From positions 496,001 through 560,000 of the forward strand of contig CAWGRX010000025.1 in NCBI GenBank assembly GCA_963825075.1: a DNA stretch of 64,000 nt, read 5' to 3'. A program made the position numbers and the translations under genes. The DNA comes from CAWAVN01 sp963825075. GTDB lineage: Bacteria > Planctomycetota > Planctomycetia > Planctomycetales > Planctomycetaceae. The notes under the pieces are model-generated. The model was not told the origin of the DNA. It saw only the letters and a program-made list of their open reading frames with translations, and searched no databases. Below, in pieces: positions 36,397 through 45,316 of the stretch (position 1 is the stretch's first letter; the number at the start of each line of letters is the position of its first letter).

Positions 36397-36891
36397 ATGA
36401 GCGAACACGAATCGCCCTGGGTGGGGATTATCATGGGCAGCAAGTCGGATTGGGAGACCATGCGGCTCGCGGCGGAGGTGCTGGAAAACTTCGGCGTGCC
36501 GCACGAATGCCGGGTCGTCTCGGCCCACCGCACGCCGGAATGGATGGTCGAGTACGCCAAGACCGCCGAAGACCGCGGCATGGAAGTCTTGATCGCCGGG
36601 GCCGGCGGAGCGGCGCATCTGCCGGGGATGGTGGCGTCGCTCACATTGTTGCCGGTGTTGGGCGTGCCGGTGAAAAGCCGGGCGCTGTCGGGGCTGGATT
36701 CGCTCCTCTCGATCGTGCAAATGCCCGGCGGCGTGCCGGTAGGGACACTCGCGATCGGCGATTCCGGCGCGAAAAACGCCGGGCTTTTGGCGGTGCGAAT
36801 CCTGGCCAACCATCATCCCGAACTGCGGGACAAACTGAGAACCTTTCACCAAGAGCAAACCGACAAAGTTTTGGGCGATTCCGAATTATGA
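36397..36891 (+). CDS. purE: N5-carboxyaminoimidazole ribonucleotide mutase
   Basis: 164 residues from ATG 36397, the normal length of class I PurE. Signature stretches: VGIIMGSKSDWETM (nucleotide phosphate loop), VVSAHRTPEWMVEYA with the catalytic His, IAGAGGAAHLPGM, and SIVQMPGGVPVGTLAIG. The enzyme moves the carboxyl group of N5-CAIR to give CAIR in purine synthesis. Its stop overlaps the start of purK (ATGA), so the two are translationally coupled and form the usual two-enzyme step. Confidence 0.95.
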   Translation: MSEHESPWVGIIMGSKSDWETMRLAAEVLENFGVPHECRVVSAHRTPEWMVEYAKTAEDRGMEVLIAGAGGAAHLPGMVASLTLLPVLGVPVKSRALSGLDSLLSIVQMPGGVPVGTLAIGDSGAKNAGLLAVRILANHHPELRDKLRTFHQEQTDKVLGDSEL

Positions 36892-38144
36892 GCGAAATCA
36901 TTCCGCCGGGGGCCGCGCTCGGCGTGTTGGGCAGCGGGCAGTTGGGGCGGATGTTCGCGATCGCGGCCCGGCGGCTGGGCTACCGCGTGCACGTCCTCTC
37001 CCCCGATACCGACACCCCCACCGGCCAGGTCGCCGACGTGGAGATCAAAGCAAGCTATCACGATTTGGACAAGGTTGCCGACTTTGCCCGGCAGGTCAGC
37101 GTGGTCACGTTTGAATTTGAAAACGTCCCCGCCGAGACCACCGAAATCGCCGCCCGCTATGCCCCCGTCCGACCCGGCGGCGATGTGCTTGCACACCACG
37201 CAAAATCGGCTCCGCGAAAAAACGACGCTGCAAAAAGCCGGCCTTCCCGTCACGCCGTTTGCCGCGGTTCGCTCGGTGACCGAACTGCAATCGGCACTCG
37301 AAAACCTCGGCTGCCCCGCGGTGCTCAAAACCGCCGCTTGGGGTTACGACGGCAAAGGGCAAACCGTGATCCGCGATGCCGACCAAGCCGAGGCCGGCTG
37401 GAACGAACTCCACACGGATGAAGCGATTCTCGAAGCCTTCATCGACTTCGAGCGGGAACTCTCCGTCGTCGGAGCGCGCGGGCAGGACGGTTCGTTCGTG
37501 TTCTACGGGCCGATGGAAAATCGGCACGAACATCACATTCTGGACGTCTCCCTCTGCCCGGTGGATTTGCCCGAAAAGGTCGTCCGCGAAGCCGAGGAAA
37601 TCACCCGTAGCGTGTTCGAGCGGTTGGACGTGGTGGGCGTATTGTGCGTCGAATTTTTTCTGACGCGGGACCAGCGATTGCTTATCAACGAGTTGGCCCC
37701 TCGGCCGCACAATTCGGGGCATCTCACCGTCGATGCCCATGTGACCTGCCAGTTCGAGCAGCAAGTGCGGGCGGTGTGCGGATTGCCTTTGGGATCGACC
37801 GAACAGACCCGGCCCGCCGTGATGGCGAATTTGTTAGGCGATCTCTGGCAACCGGGCGAGCCGAACTGGCCCGCCGCCCTTTCGCACCCTCGAGCGTGAA
37901 GCTGCACCTCTACGGCAAACAAGAGCCTCGCCCCGGCCGCAAGATGGGCCACCTCACCGCCCTCGCCCCCACGCGAGAAGCCGCCCTGGAACAAGCCCTC
38001 GCCGCAAGAGCGGCCCTGATTAGCAAAGTGAAACAGCGGATTTCGTGGAACGCCGGCCGTGTTCGCCGTACAATGACATTACATGGCTCAAATGGTAACC
38101 GTCAAAGAATTCGAACCGCCGAGAACGCGGATATTCGCGGATGA
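36888..38144 (+). CDS. purK: N5-carboxyaminoimidazole ribonucleotide synthase (two frameshifts)
   Basis: ATP-grasp enzyme that makes N5-CAIR from AIR, bicarbonate and ATP. Segment 1 (LGVLGSGQLGRMFAIAARRL, VVTFEFENVP) runs to about 37189, where one extra base moves to HTTQNRLREKTTLQKAGLPV. Segment 2 carries AAWGYDGKGQTVIRD, EAFIDFERELSVVGAR and NELAPRPHNSGHLT. Near 37885 another shift leads to VKLHLYGKQEPRPGRKMGHL, the conserved C-terminal motif. Without the shifts the parts would be unlinked. The final ~25 residues (from about 38070) read through a dispersed repeat and look foreign to the family, so the natural stop may have been displaced. Confidence 0.88.
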
Positions 38145-38256
38145 TAAATGGAACACTGATTCCAACGACATTCGGCATCCAAACTCTTGCCAACAACACA
38201 GAATGAAATCCCGCTTCTTTTATCAGCGCCTCTCCGCGTCATCCGCGGTTCATGAT
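38105..38256. repeat. Dispersed CGCGGAT-type palindrome after purK
   Basis: AACGCGGATATTCGCGGATG and ATAAATGGAACACTGATTCC on the left face GCTTCTTTTATCAGCGCC and CCGCGTCATCCGCGGTTCA on the right, an imperfect inverted repeat of about 150 bases. The end of the purK reading frame lies inside it. Confidence 0.55.
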
Positions 38257-38372
38257 TCGACTGACGGTTTGAGTTACATCGGGCATGGCATGACTCGGGT
38301 CGCCAATGCCAAGCCAGCTGGCATCACGGAATTGCCCGCATACATTTTCGAGCGAAAATAGGCGAACAACCA

Positions 38373-38684
38373 ATGATGACTCTTGATTCGCTTTACACTC
38401 GGCTCCTAAAGCTCGGTTTCCTGATTCTTCGGGAAGCTCACGAGGCGAATAACGATGCCTGGGTTCGGGCCGAGATCGAACTCCTGCACAACGTGCCCAG
38501 CTTGATCGGCGAACCGAACGCCGAGCGGCATCGTTATTTCCTTGAGAAAGAGCGAACGGCGTATCGCGAGTGGGTTTCCGAATCGGGATCGGAAGAAATT
38601 GCACAGAAGATGCGAACCTATTACGAGCCCCTCTGGGAAGAACTCGACCGTCTGTTTGAAATGGAAGAGCAACAAGTCGGGTGA
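38373..38684 (+). CDS. Unknown small acidic protein
   Basis: 103 residues, no signal peptide or membrane helix. It is helical and rich in Glu, Arg and aromatic residues: LYTRLLKLGFLILREAHEA at the start, RHRYFLEKERTAYREWVSES in the middle and YYEPLWEELDRLFEMEEQQ at the end. No motif was recognised. The clean codon pattern and the two similar-sized neighbours at 38816 and 39254 suggest a group of small genes of a type often annotated only as hypothetical in planctomycetes. It might be an immunity-like or accessory protein, but nothing in the sequence proves it. Confidence 0.55.
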   Translation: MMTLDSLYTRLLKLGFLILREAHEANNDAWVRAEIELLHNVPSLIGEPNAERHRYFLEKERTAYREWVSESGSEEIAQKMRTYYEPLWEELDRLFEMEEQQVG

Positions 38685-38815
38685 ACGTTTCGCTTCGCGC
38701 GGAAACCGAACCCCCTCAACGGCGCCGACGTGCATCCGGCTTTACGTTGTCCCTCGCCGAAGTCTTCAGGCAAGTCGACAGCCAAGCGGGGCGGTGAGCA
38801 GAAAGAAATAACGAA

Positions 38816-39127
38816 ATGCAAGATGACCGATATGCGGGAAAGCCACTGCTGATTGTACTGGACAATTATGTTCTGGACTGCATGGGGCATTTTCCAAAGG
38901 AAAAAGAACCGGCGATGACGGTGATCGTGCAGCGAGTCTTCGGTGGCGGTGAAGATTGGAAGGCAACCATCCGTGCCGTCCTCCATCTTGAGGAATCTCT
39001 CGACGAGAATCTTCGTGAGATGTGGGAAAAGAATCAAACAATCGCCGAGCAATCAGGCAAAGTATTGACGCCAATCGAATTTGCGTACATGGTGGTGGAC
39101 GAGAATTTCGCTTCTTTGCTTGATTGA
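38816..39127 (+). CDS. Unknown small protein
   Basis: 103 residues. It begins MQDDRYAGKPLLIVLDNYVL, an amphipathic strand-helix pattern, and continues with AMTVIVQRVFGGGEDWKATIRAV, LHLEESLDENLREMWEKNQ and a C-terminal FAYMVVDENFASLLD. Not recognised. No signal or membrane segment. It lies 131 bases behind the gene at 38373 and in the same direction. Confidence 0.55.
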   Translation: MQDDRYAGKPLLIVLDNYVLDCMGHFPKEKEPAMTVIVQRVFGGGEDWKATIRAVLHLEESLDENLREMWEKNQTIAEQSGKVLTPIEFAYMVVDENFASLLD

Positions 39128-39195
39128 ATCAACTGCTTCTCGCGTTTGTCGTCGCGTCGATCATTGAAAGCCATCTCGCACGCGATGAGAGATTC

Positions 39196-39213
39196 GGCAG
39201 GCGGGAGCCTGCC
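39196..39213. repeat. Short palindrome GGCAGGC-GGGA-GCCTGCC
   Basis: A perfect 7-base-arm hairpin followed by CTACAC, the form of short repeat commonly scattered between planctomycete genes. It lies between two small unknown genes. Confidence 0.5.
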
Positions 39214-39253
39214 CTACACCTATCAACAGAAGTAAAACATTCGAGAGTGAGAA

Positions 39254-39466
39254 ATGGGAAACGGCCGACCTCATGACCATCCTCTTACGGATCTACTCGT
39301 TCACGGATTGCACCCCTTTCCGATCCAAGTTGAACGACTAATTCTCGAACTGCACGCTCTCAATCCCAGTGCATTGGCCAACACAGATCACATGTTGGCA
39401 GATTGGGAGAAAGGGACGGAACGTGGTATCACTTGGCTTGAGAAAAGGCTGAGCGAGCAGAAATAG
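39254..39466 (+). CDS. Unknown small protein
   Basis: 70 residues. GAGAGTGAGAA directly before ATG 39254 is a good ribosome-binding site. The sequence HDHPLTDLLVHGLHPFPIQVERLILELHALNP is histidine- and leucine-rich, followed by a helical part (ADWEKGTERGITWLEKRLSEQ). Not recognised. Third of three small genes on this strand between purK and the cytochrome gene. Confidence 0.5.
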   Translation: MGNGRPHDHPLTDLLVHGLHPFPIQVERLILELHALNPSALANTDHMLADWEKGTERGITWLEKRLSEQK

Positions 39467-39515
39467 CAATGCAGAATTGGATCGCCCACGAAAATCATCA
39501 ACCGTGGATGGAACG

Positions 39516-42381
39516 ATGAAACACTTATTCCTGTCTTTCTCGTGCATGTTGCTCTTCAATCCATGGGCGATGGCCGACGACAACCATCCCCACTCCACCG
39601 ATCCCGATGTCGTGATCGAGCTCTTCGCCGAGCAGCCGCAGATTGTGACGCCGACGGGGCTTGCGGTGGATGATCGCGGGCGGGTGTTTGTGGCGGAGAG
39701 TCATTCGCATTTTCGGCCGGATGATTACGATGGGCCGGCGGCGGATCGGATTTTGATTCTTACGGACAGCGACGGCGACGGCAAAGCGGATAAGAAGGCG
39801 ATCTTCCACGAGGGCTTTCGCTATGTGATGGACCTGGCGTTTCATCCCGACGGGTCGCTGTACGTGGCCACGCGGTGGAACATTCACCGCATGCGGGACA
39901 CCGACGGCGATGACAAAGCCGACGAGATTACGCGGATCGTCAATCTGGAAACCAAAGGCGATTACCCGCACAACGGGATTTCCGGGCTGGCGTTTCATCT
40001 GGACGGCCGGCTGAGCTTCGGCCTCGGCGAAAACCTGGGGGCCGACTATGCCCTCGTCGGCAGCGACGGGAAACGCTACACCGGCGGCGGCGAAGGCGGC
40101 AGCACTTATGAAGTCCACGCCGACGGCACGAACCTGCACAAGGTTTCGACCGGGTGGTGGAACCCGTTCGGGATGTGCGTGGATGCGTTCGACCGCGTGT
40201 TCGGCACCGACAACGATCCCGGGGCCTCGCCGCCCTGCCGACTGATCCAGGTCATCGAAGGCGGCGACTACGGCTACGAATACCGCTACGGCCGGACGGG
40301 GCTGCAATCCCCTCATCAGTTGGACCGGCTCGAATCCCGGGAACCTGCCCATGATCTCCGGCACCGGCGAAGCCCCCTGCTGCGGTATTGGCCTATGAAT
40401 CCGACGCCCTCCCCAAAAAATATCTGGGCCGACTCTTCGTGGCGAGTTGGGCGGATCATCGCATCGAGCATTACAAAATCACGCAGCCCTCTGGCCGGGG
40501 CCTCGTCACCACGAAGCGGGAGGTGTTGATCGAGGCCCAGAACGAATTCCGCCCCGTCGATCTGGCCCTGGCCCCCGACGGCACGGTGTACGTCACCGAT
40601 TGGGTCTCGAGCAGTTACACCCTCCACAAACAGGGCCGCGTCTGGCGGATTCGCCCTAAAGAGATGAAGAAACCCCAAAGACCCGAAGATCCGGAGAAGG
40701 CGCTCTTAAGTTTGCATCGGCCGCTTCGCGAAGAAGCCGCGAAGAAACTCGTCGCCGGCATGACGGCCAAAGATTCGCTGGTGGAACTGTTGAAGAAATA
40801 CAAGGACGCCCGCGTGAGATCGGCGCTCATGCAGGCCTGGGCGGCGAGGAAAGACTTGAAACTCGACGGCCTCAACGATTGGCTGAAACAAGAACCCGAC
40901 GTGCGGCTGCAACAACTCGGCGTGCGGTTGCTGGGCGAACGTGGATTGAAAGTTGTGCTTGACGAGTGGTCGAAGAAGCCGACTAATTCAGTATTGGCGG
41001 CGGCGATTGTATCGGGTGCGGCGGAAGCCAGTTCGGAAGTTTTTTACACGTGGTTCGAGGTGCGCGATCCATTATTGTTTCATGCGTTCGTCATGACCAT
41101 GTCCCGTGGAAAATATGACAAGTCAATTCTGGAGGTAGCGAGTGCAATACCCGAGACCGGCGGTTTTTTGTATTCGGCGGCACTCTTGGCGGAAAAAAGG
41201 CGGAAAATCAATGCAGCCGATCGCGACCGGATGATCCACAAAGGCGCTTCAGACTTCCTTATGGCGATGCCCGGTTCGTTGCCATCAAGTGGATCGCCGA
41301 CGAGCAGATCAAAGATCTGCGGCCGGACCTGGTCAAACTCTTGGATGAGCCGAAACTCACCTACCGCAACTTTCGGGCGGTGGCGGCGGCGATTGATCGG
41401 GTGGACGGCAAACCGCCGGCCGATCACCCGGCTCCGGAGTTTCTCTTAGATCGGATCGTGGCGAAAAATCCGCCAGCGAATTTGCTCAAGCTGTCGCTGC
41501 GGGAAATTGATCCGGGCTTCAAGAAGCTGAAGCTCGAACATCTGGTTCCCTTGCTGAAGCATGCCGACTTGAGCGTGCGGCTGGAAGCGATTCGCACGTT
41601 GGCCCGGCTGCCGGATGCGAAGCGGTTTGAGTATCTGACGCAAATCGCCAAGGATGAGATCGCAGCCGTTGGAGCACCGGGCGACCGCGATTGCGGGTCT
41701 GGCCGATGGGCCGGCGGAAACGGTGGAATGCTTGCTTAGTGTTCGCCACGGGGCCGGAGCAAAGCCTTGCGGGATGAAGCCTTGCGGTCGCTGGTCGGTG
41801 TGAAACTGAATGCCAAGCAGCGGGAGCGGTTGGAATCTTTCGGCGAAGATGTGCCGGGGGTTCGGCGGTTGCTTGCGGGCTCTCGGGCTCAAGACCGGAT
41901 GTGCAAAACCTCGCGGCTTGGCGGAAACTGCTGGATGGTCCGAGCGATGCCGGCGGCCGGGGAGCGGATTTTCTTTGGGACCAAAGTCGGCACGTGTTCG
42001 CGCTGTCATCAGATCAACGGCCGGGGCACCGCGGTGGGGCCGGACTTGACGCAGATCGCCCGGCGGCTCGATGCGCAAGGGCCTGAGAAAATCGAATGGC
42101 TCTTGAAAACGATCCTCCGGCCCAGCGAGGACATGGCTCCGCAGTACACGCCTTGGATTATTCTCACCAAAGACGGCAAAACGCTGACCGGCCTGCCCCG
42201 CCGCAAGGGAGGCAATCAAGAAGCCTACCTGGGCATCGACGGCAAGGAATTCACCGTCAAGAAACCCGACATCGAGTTTCACAAGGAATCGGACACCTCG
42301 CTGATGCCCAAGGATTTGCTGTTGAATCTGACGGACCAGGAACTCCGCGACCTGTTCGCGTTTTTGCTTCAACCTCGCTGA
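39516..42381 (+). pseudogene. PVC-type heme-binding protein, broken by about seven frame changes
   Basis: Joined, about 950 residues: signal peptide (LFLSFSCMLLFNPWAMA), an NHL/sorbosone-dehydrogenase-like propeller (DPDVVIELFAEQPQIVTPTG, SGLAFHLDGRLSFGLGENLG), a HEAT-like middle (VPLLKHADLSVRLEAIRTLA) and a C-terminal cytochrome c domain with heme motif CSRCH and GTAVGPDLTQIA. This domain order is typical of secreted planctomycete proteins. The frame changes near 40305, 40383, 41265, 41675, 41750, 41885 and 41960. Between changes the frame is clean, without stops, so either the assembly is poor here or the gene has decayed very recently. Role likely oxidoreductive in the periplasm; substrate unknown. 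Confidence 0.75.
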
Positions 42382-43709
42382 AAACCCGCGGCCGGCGTTG
42401 GGACATCGGCCGGAATTTCGGGCACCGCCGGCATGCTCCAAAAGCGGACGATGTCGGCGGGCGTCTCGGCAGGGCGGAGGATCCGCATCGGAACATTGGC
42501 GGCGGGATCGTAACCCAAGACCGCGGGGATGCCCCGGCTACAGTGGCGGGACCACATACTGAGGGTATAAGCCCCGGTATCGCGAATGGCGATCCAGTCG
42601 CCTTCTTCGACCCGGGGCAATAAAACCTCGCGGGCGATGATGTCACCGGAAAAACACAACGGTCCGGTGATCGTTACGGGAGATACCGGGCCGGTTTTCA
42701 ACCGGCCTTGGGCATCGAGCACAAAAAATTCGTGGGACCAGTCTTCGGGGCGATAGACCGGGCGCAACAAAAAGTCCGCTCCCAGATGAATCACGGCCAT
42801 TCGCTGTTCCGGACGGATACATTCTACGCGGCTGAAAGCGATCCCGCAGCCGGCTTGAATCGAGCGGCCGAACTCGGTGATGAGCCGTCTGTGTTCGGAA
42901 AACAGTTCCGGGGCATCGCGTTCCAACCGCTGCCGATATTCGAGAGGGCTGGGAGCGGATTGGTATTGATGATAGACCGCCGGCAACCCGCCGCCGATGT
43001 CGAGGAACTCCAGCGACAGTCCGGTTGCGGATTCGATCTCCCGCCGCAAGCGGTCCACGCGGGCCGCGGCTTCGGTCAACAGATCCAAACTAACGCCCTG
43101 CGAACCGACGTGGATATGCAAGCCGGTTAGCCAAGGATACCGCAAGAACGCGGCGAGGATTTCCTCGCGGTCCGCGGAAATCGAAACGCCGAATTTGGAA
43201 CCCGCCTGACCGACGCTCGTCTGCGAGATGGTTCCCGATCCCACTTCCGGATTGATTCGCAGTCCGATTTTCGATTTCGTCGGAGTGGTTCGCAGGATTT
43301 GTTCAATCCGTTCCAGCTCGGCGAAGTTGTCGGCATTGAGTACAATTCCCAACGCTAGGGCTTCGCGAAGTTCGTCCACGGTCTTGGCGGGCGAGTCGAA
43401 CACGATTCGCTCCGGCGGGCAGTCTGTGGCAACGGCCAGATGCACTTCTTCGATGCTCGCCGCTTCCAAACCGGCCCCGGCTTTGACCGCTTCTCGCAAA
43501 ACTTCCACGAGCGGATTGGCCTTGATGGCGAGGGCATGCAGCGTGTTGTTGGGAAACGTGGCTTGCAACTGAGCGATCCGCGACCGCATTCGCTGAAGAT
43601 CATGCACCACCAGCGACCGTGTGCTTTCAGTCAGAAATCCTGACTCGCAGGCGGTTTGCCAGATGTGTTCCGCTTCCGCCGCGGAGATGCGTTCGTGAAA
43701 ATCGCTCAT
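42369..43709 (-). CDS. Fold-III PLP-dependent decarboxylase (LysA-like)
   Basis: 446 residues. An alanine racemase-like barrel with the PLP lysine in HALAIKANPLVEVLREA, GAGLEAASIEEVHLA, KIGLRINPEVGSGTISQTSVG, GLHIHVGSQG and FLDIGGGLPAVY (glycine-rich phosphate loop), followed by a beta-sandwich with GPLCFSGDIIAREVLLP and GAYTLSMWSRHCSRG. The Cys in GPLCFSGD and GAYT-like segments correspond to the active-site contributions of DAP/ornithine decarboxylases from the partner subunit. It is not certain that the substrate is diaminopimelate. The gene overlaps the upstream PLP gene by 4 bases and ends the three-gene cassette; its stop is convergent to the cytochrome gene. Confidence 0.85.
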   Translation of the reverse strand: MSDFHERISAAEAEHIWQTACESGFLTESTRSLVVHDLQRMRSRIAQLQATFPNNTLHALAIKANPLVEVLREAVKAGAGLEAASIEEVHLAVATDCPPERIVFDSPAKTVDELREALALGIVLNADNFAELERIEQILRTTPTKSKIGLRINPEVGSGTISQTSVGQAGSKFGVSISADREEILAAFLRYPWLTGLHIHVGSQGVSLDLLTEAAARVDRLRREIESATGLSLEFLDIGGGLPAVYHQYQSAPSPLEYRQRLERDAPELFSEHRRLITEFGRSIQAGCGIAFSRVECIRPEQRMAVIHLGADFLLRPVYRPEDWSHEFFVLDAQGRLKTGPVSPVTITGPLCFSGDIIAREVLLPRVEEGDWIAIRDTGAYTLSMWSRHCSRGIPAVLGYDPAANVPMRILRPAETPADIVRFWSMPAVPEIPADVPTPAAGFQRG

Positions 43710-45256
43710 GGCATGGTTTCTGGGAGGAGCATCTCGGCGGGCACGCGCTCGGCCGCCAGAAATTCCACCTTTTCGCGAAGTTGATTGAGCTGGCTTCGGA
43801 GCCAGTCGAGCCTGGCCTCCAGCGATTCGCCGAGCGACGCGTCCGTGGCGATGCGGACGATCATTTCACCGCCCAAGGCAATCCGCAGTGCGGCCGAGCC
43901 ATCCTGGAACGGCACCGGCTGGCCGACGTGGAATTGTTTAGACATCACGCCCGCGGGGAGTGCCCGAAATGCGTTTTGCACGTCGCTGTTGAGTTCGCGA
44001 TGGAAGGTTTTGAGTTCTTTGAGATCCAGAGCCTGGCCGCCCGTTTCGATCTGAAAGGAAAACACGGTCGTCTTGGATTCGAGCAGGCGGGTTTGCGAAT
44101 CATCCTGAATCGGCGGAAACACGGGCATCAGGCGAATGGTTTTGGAGCCGGCAAAAACCTGCGGCACGGCTTCCTCGAAGGCCCGCAGGATTCCGAGCCG
44201 CGTTTGGTTGGGAACTTCGTAATAGGCATCGATCTCCGCGAGCGCGGCTTCCCAACGGAGCAAGGCCCCGTAGTTTGGCCAGTCCGTGAGGGAGGAGCGA
44301 ATTTGCGTCCAGGATTCCGGCAGCGCGGCGGCGGTGAAGTATTGGTCAAACTCATCGGGGAATCTTGTAATCCCCTGCGGTTCCGGCTGCCATTGCGGCG
44401 GGACGAACAAGGCCCCGGAAAACGCCGGTCCCCCGTAGAATTTGGATCCCGTAAACATCACCAGATGGCCTTGCCAGAGCGCATCATTCAATCCCCGGCG
44501 GCTGACGCGCCCTTGGGCGGCATCGATGACGATGGTGACGTCGGGCGCGAGCTTTCGCGTGATGCGGTCCACGCATTCCAGGCTCGGGGCGTGCATGCCG
44601 GTCTTGCTGTGGGCCACCAGATGCAAAAGAACGTGCGCCCCCTCGGCGACGGCTTCTGAGACCATCTCGGTCACCAGGGCATCAATGTAAAACTCGTTAA
44701 GCATCTCGCCCCGCTCATCGCGGATGTTGACGGTCTTTACGGAAACCCTCTCGGCGAGTTCGCGGCTCACCGCAGTGCCGGCCTTCACTTCGCCGCCGCG
44801 GGGAACGAGATGGTCGTAGTGCAAACCGGCGGCGGCTTGGGGCGTCCCGCTACCGACTTCAGTGGGACCGACAATGATGTTCATGATCGGGCGATCGTGC
44901 CCGGCGGCTGCGAGTGCCAAGACAAGTAACTCGGCATCGGTCCCGGACGGACAGAAGGCGACTTCGACGTGTCTTGGCAATTCCATCTGCGATTTCAGTC
45001 GGCTCCGATGGTGGCGGGAAATTTTTTTCGCGGCCCCCGCAGGGTCATCGGCCTGGCGAAGTTGTTCCAGAAGCCACTTTGCCGCCTGAATGCCTCGCGC
45101 CGACGGAGTCGAACAGGTGCAAGAACCCAGCGCCACGGCATCGCGAGGCTGCGGGCTGCATCCGTAACGGTTGAGTCCATCGTCCCCGATCAAAAGTCGG
45201 CTGTCGCCGCCGGCCGTGATGAGTTCTTCATAGCGAAGTTCGAGCGAGTTCTGCAC
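43706..45256 (-). CDS. Fold-I PLP-dependent enzyme of unknown reaction
   Basis: 516 residues. GTDAELLVLALAAAGHDRPI and VTIVIDAAQGRVSRRGLNDAL, followed by the lysine segment MFTGSKFYGGPAFSGALFVPP, are the cofactor elements of aminotransferase class V or group-II-decarboxylase-like folds, with Asp in IDAAQ and Lys in GSKFYGG. The rest is unlike common aminotransferases. The C-terminal 150 residues have no recognised features. Overlap with the decarboxylase gene (4 bases) and a 60-base gap from the ATP-grasp gene put it in one operon. It could be a transaminase, a C-S or C-C lyase, or a decarboxylase. Confidence 0.72.
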   Translation of the reverse strand: MQNSLELRYEELITAGGDSRLLIGDDGLNRYGCSPQPRDAVALGSCTCSTPSARGIQAAKWLLEQLRQADDPAGAAKKISRHHRSRLKSQMELPRHVEVAFCPSGTDAELLVLALAAAGHDRPIMNIIVGPTEVGSGTPQAAAGLHYDHLVPRGGEVKAGTAVSRELAERVSVKTVNIRDERGEMLNEFYIDALVTEMVSEAVAEGAHVLLHLVAHSKTGMHAPSLECVDRITRKLAPDVTIVIDAAQGRVSRRGLNDALWQGHLVMFTGSKFYGGPAFSGALFVPPQWQPEPQGITRFPDEFDQYFTAAALPESWTQIRSSLTDWPNYGALLRWEAALAEIDAYYEVPNQTRLGILRAFEEAVPQVFAGSKTIRLMPVFPPIQDDSQTRLLESKTTVFSFQIETGGQALDLKELKTFHRELNSDVQNAFRALPAGVMSKQFHVGQPVPFQDGSAALRIALGGEMIVRIATDASLGESLEARLDWLRSQLNQLREKVEFLAAERVPAEMLLPETMP

Positions 45257-45316
45257 GAGCGGCTTCCCCGTTTTGTGAGTCGTTGCGGACGAAAGCGAAA
45301 TGTTTTTCGTGCAAAT

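Noticed and set aside
38083..38361. Open frame beginning MAQMVTVKEFEPPRTRIF after purK
   Set aside because: Most of it is the CGCGGAT-type dispersed palindrome, it overlaps the end of purK, and the rest has no recognisable feature.
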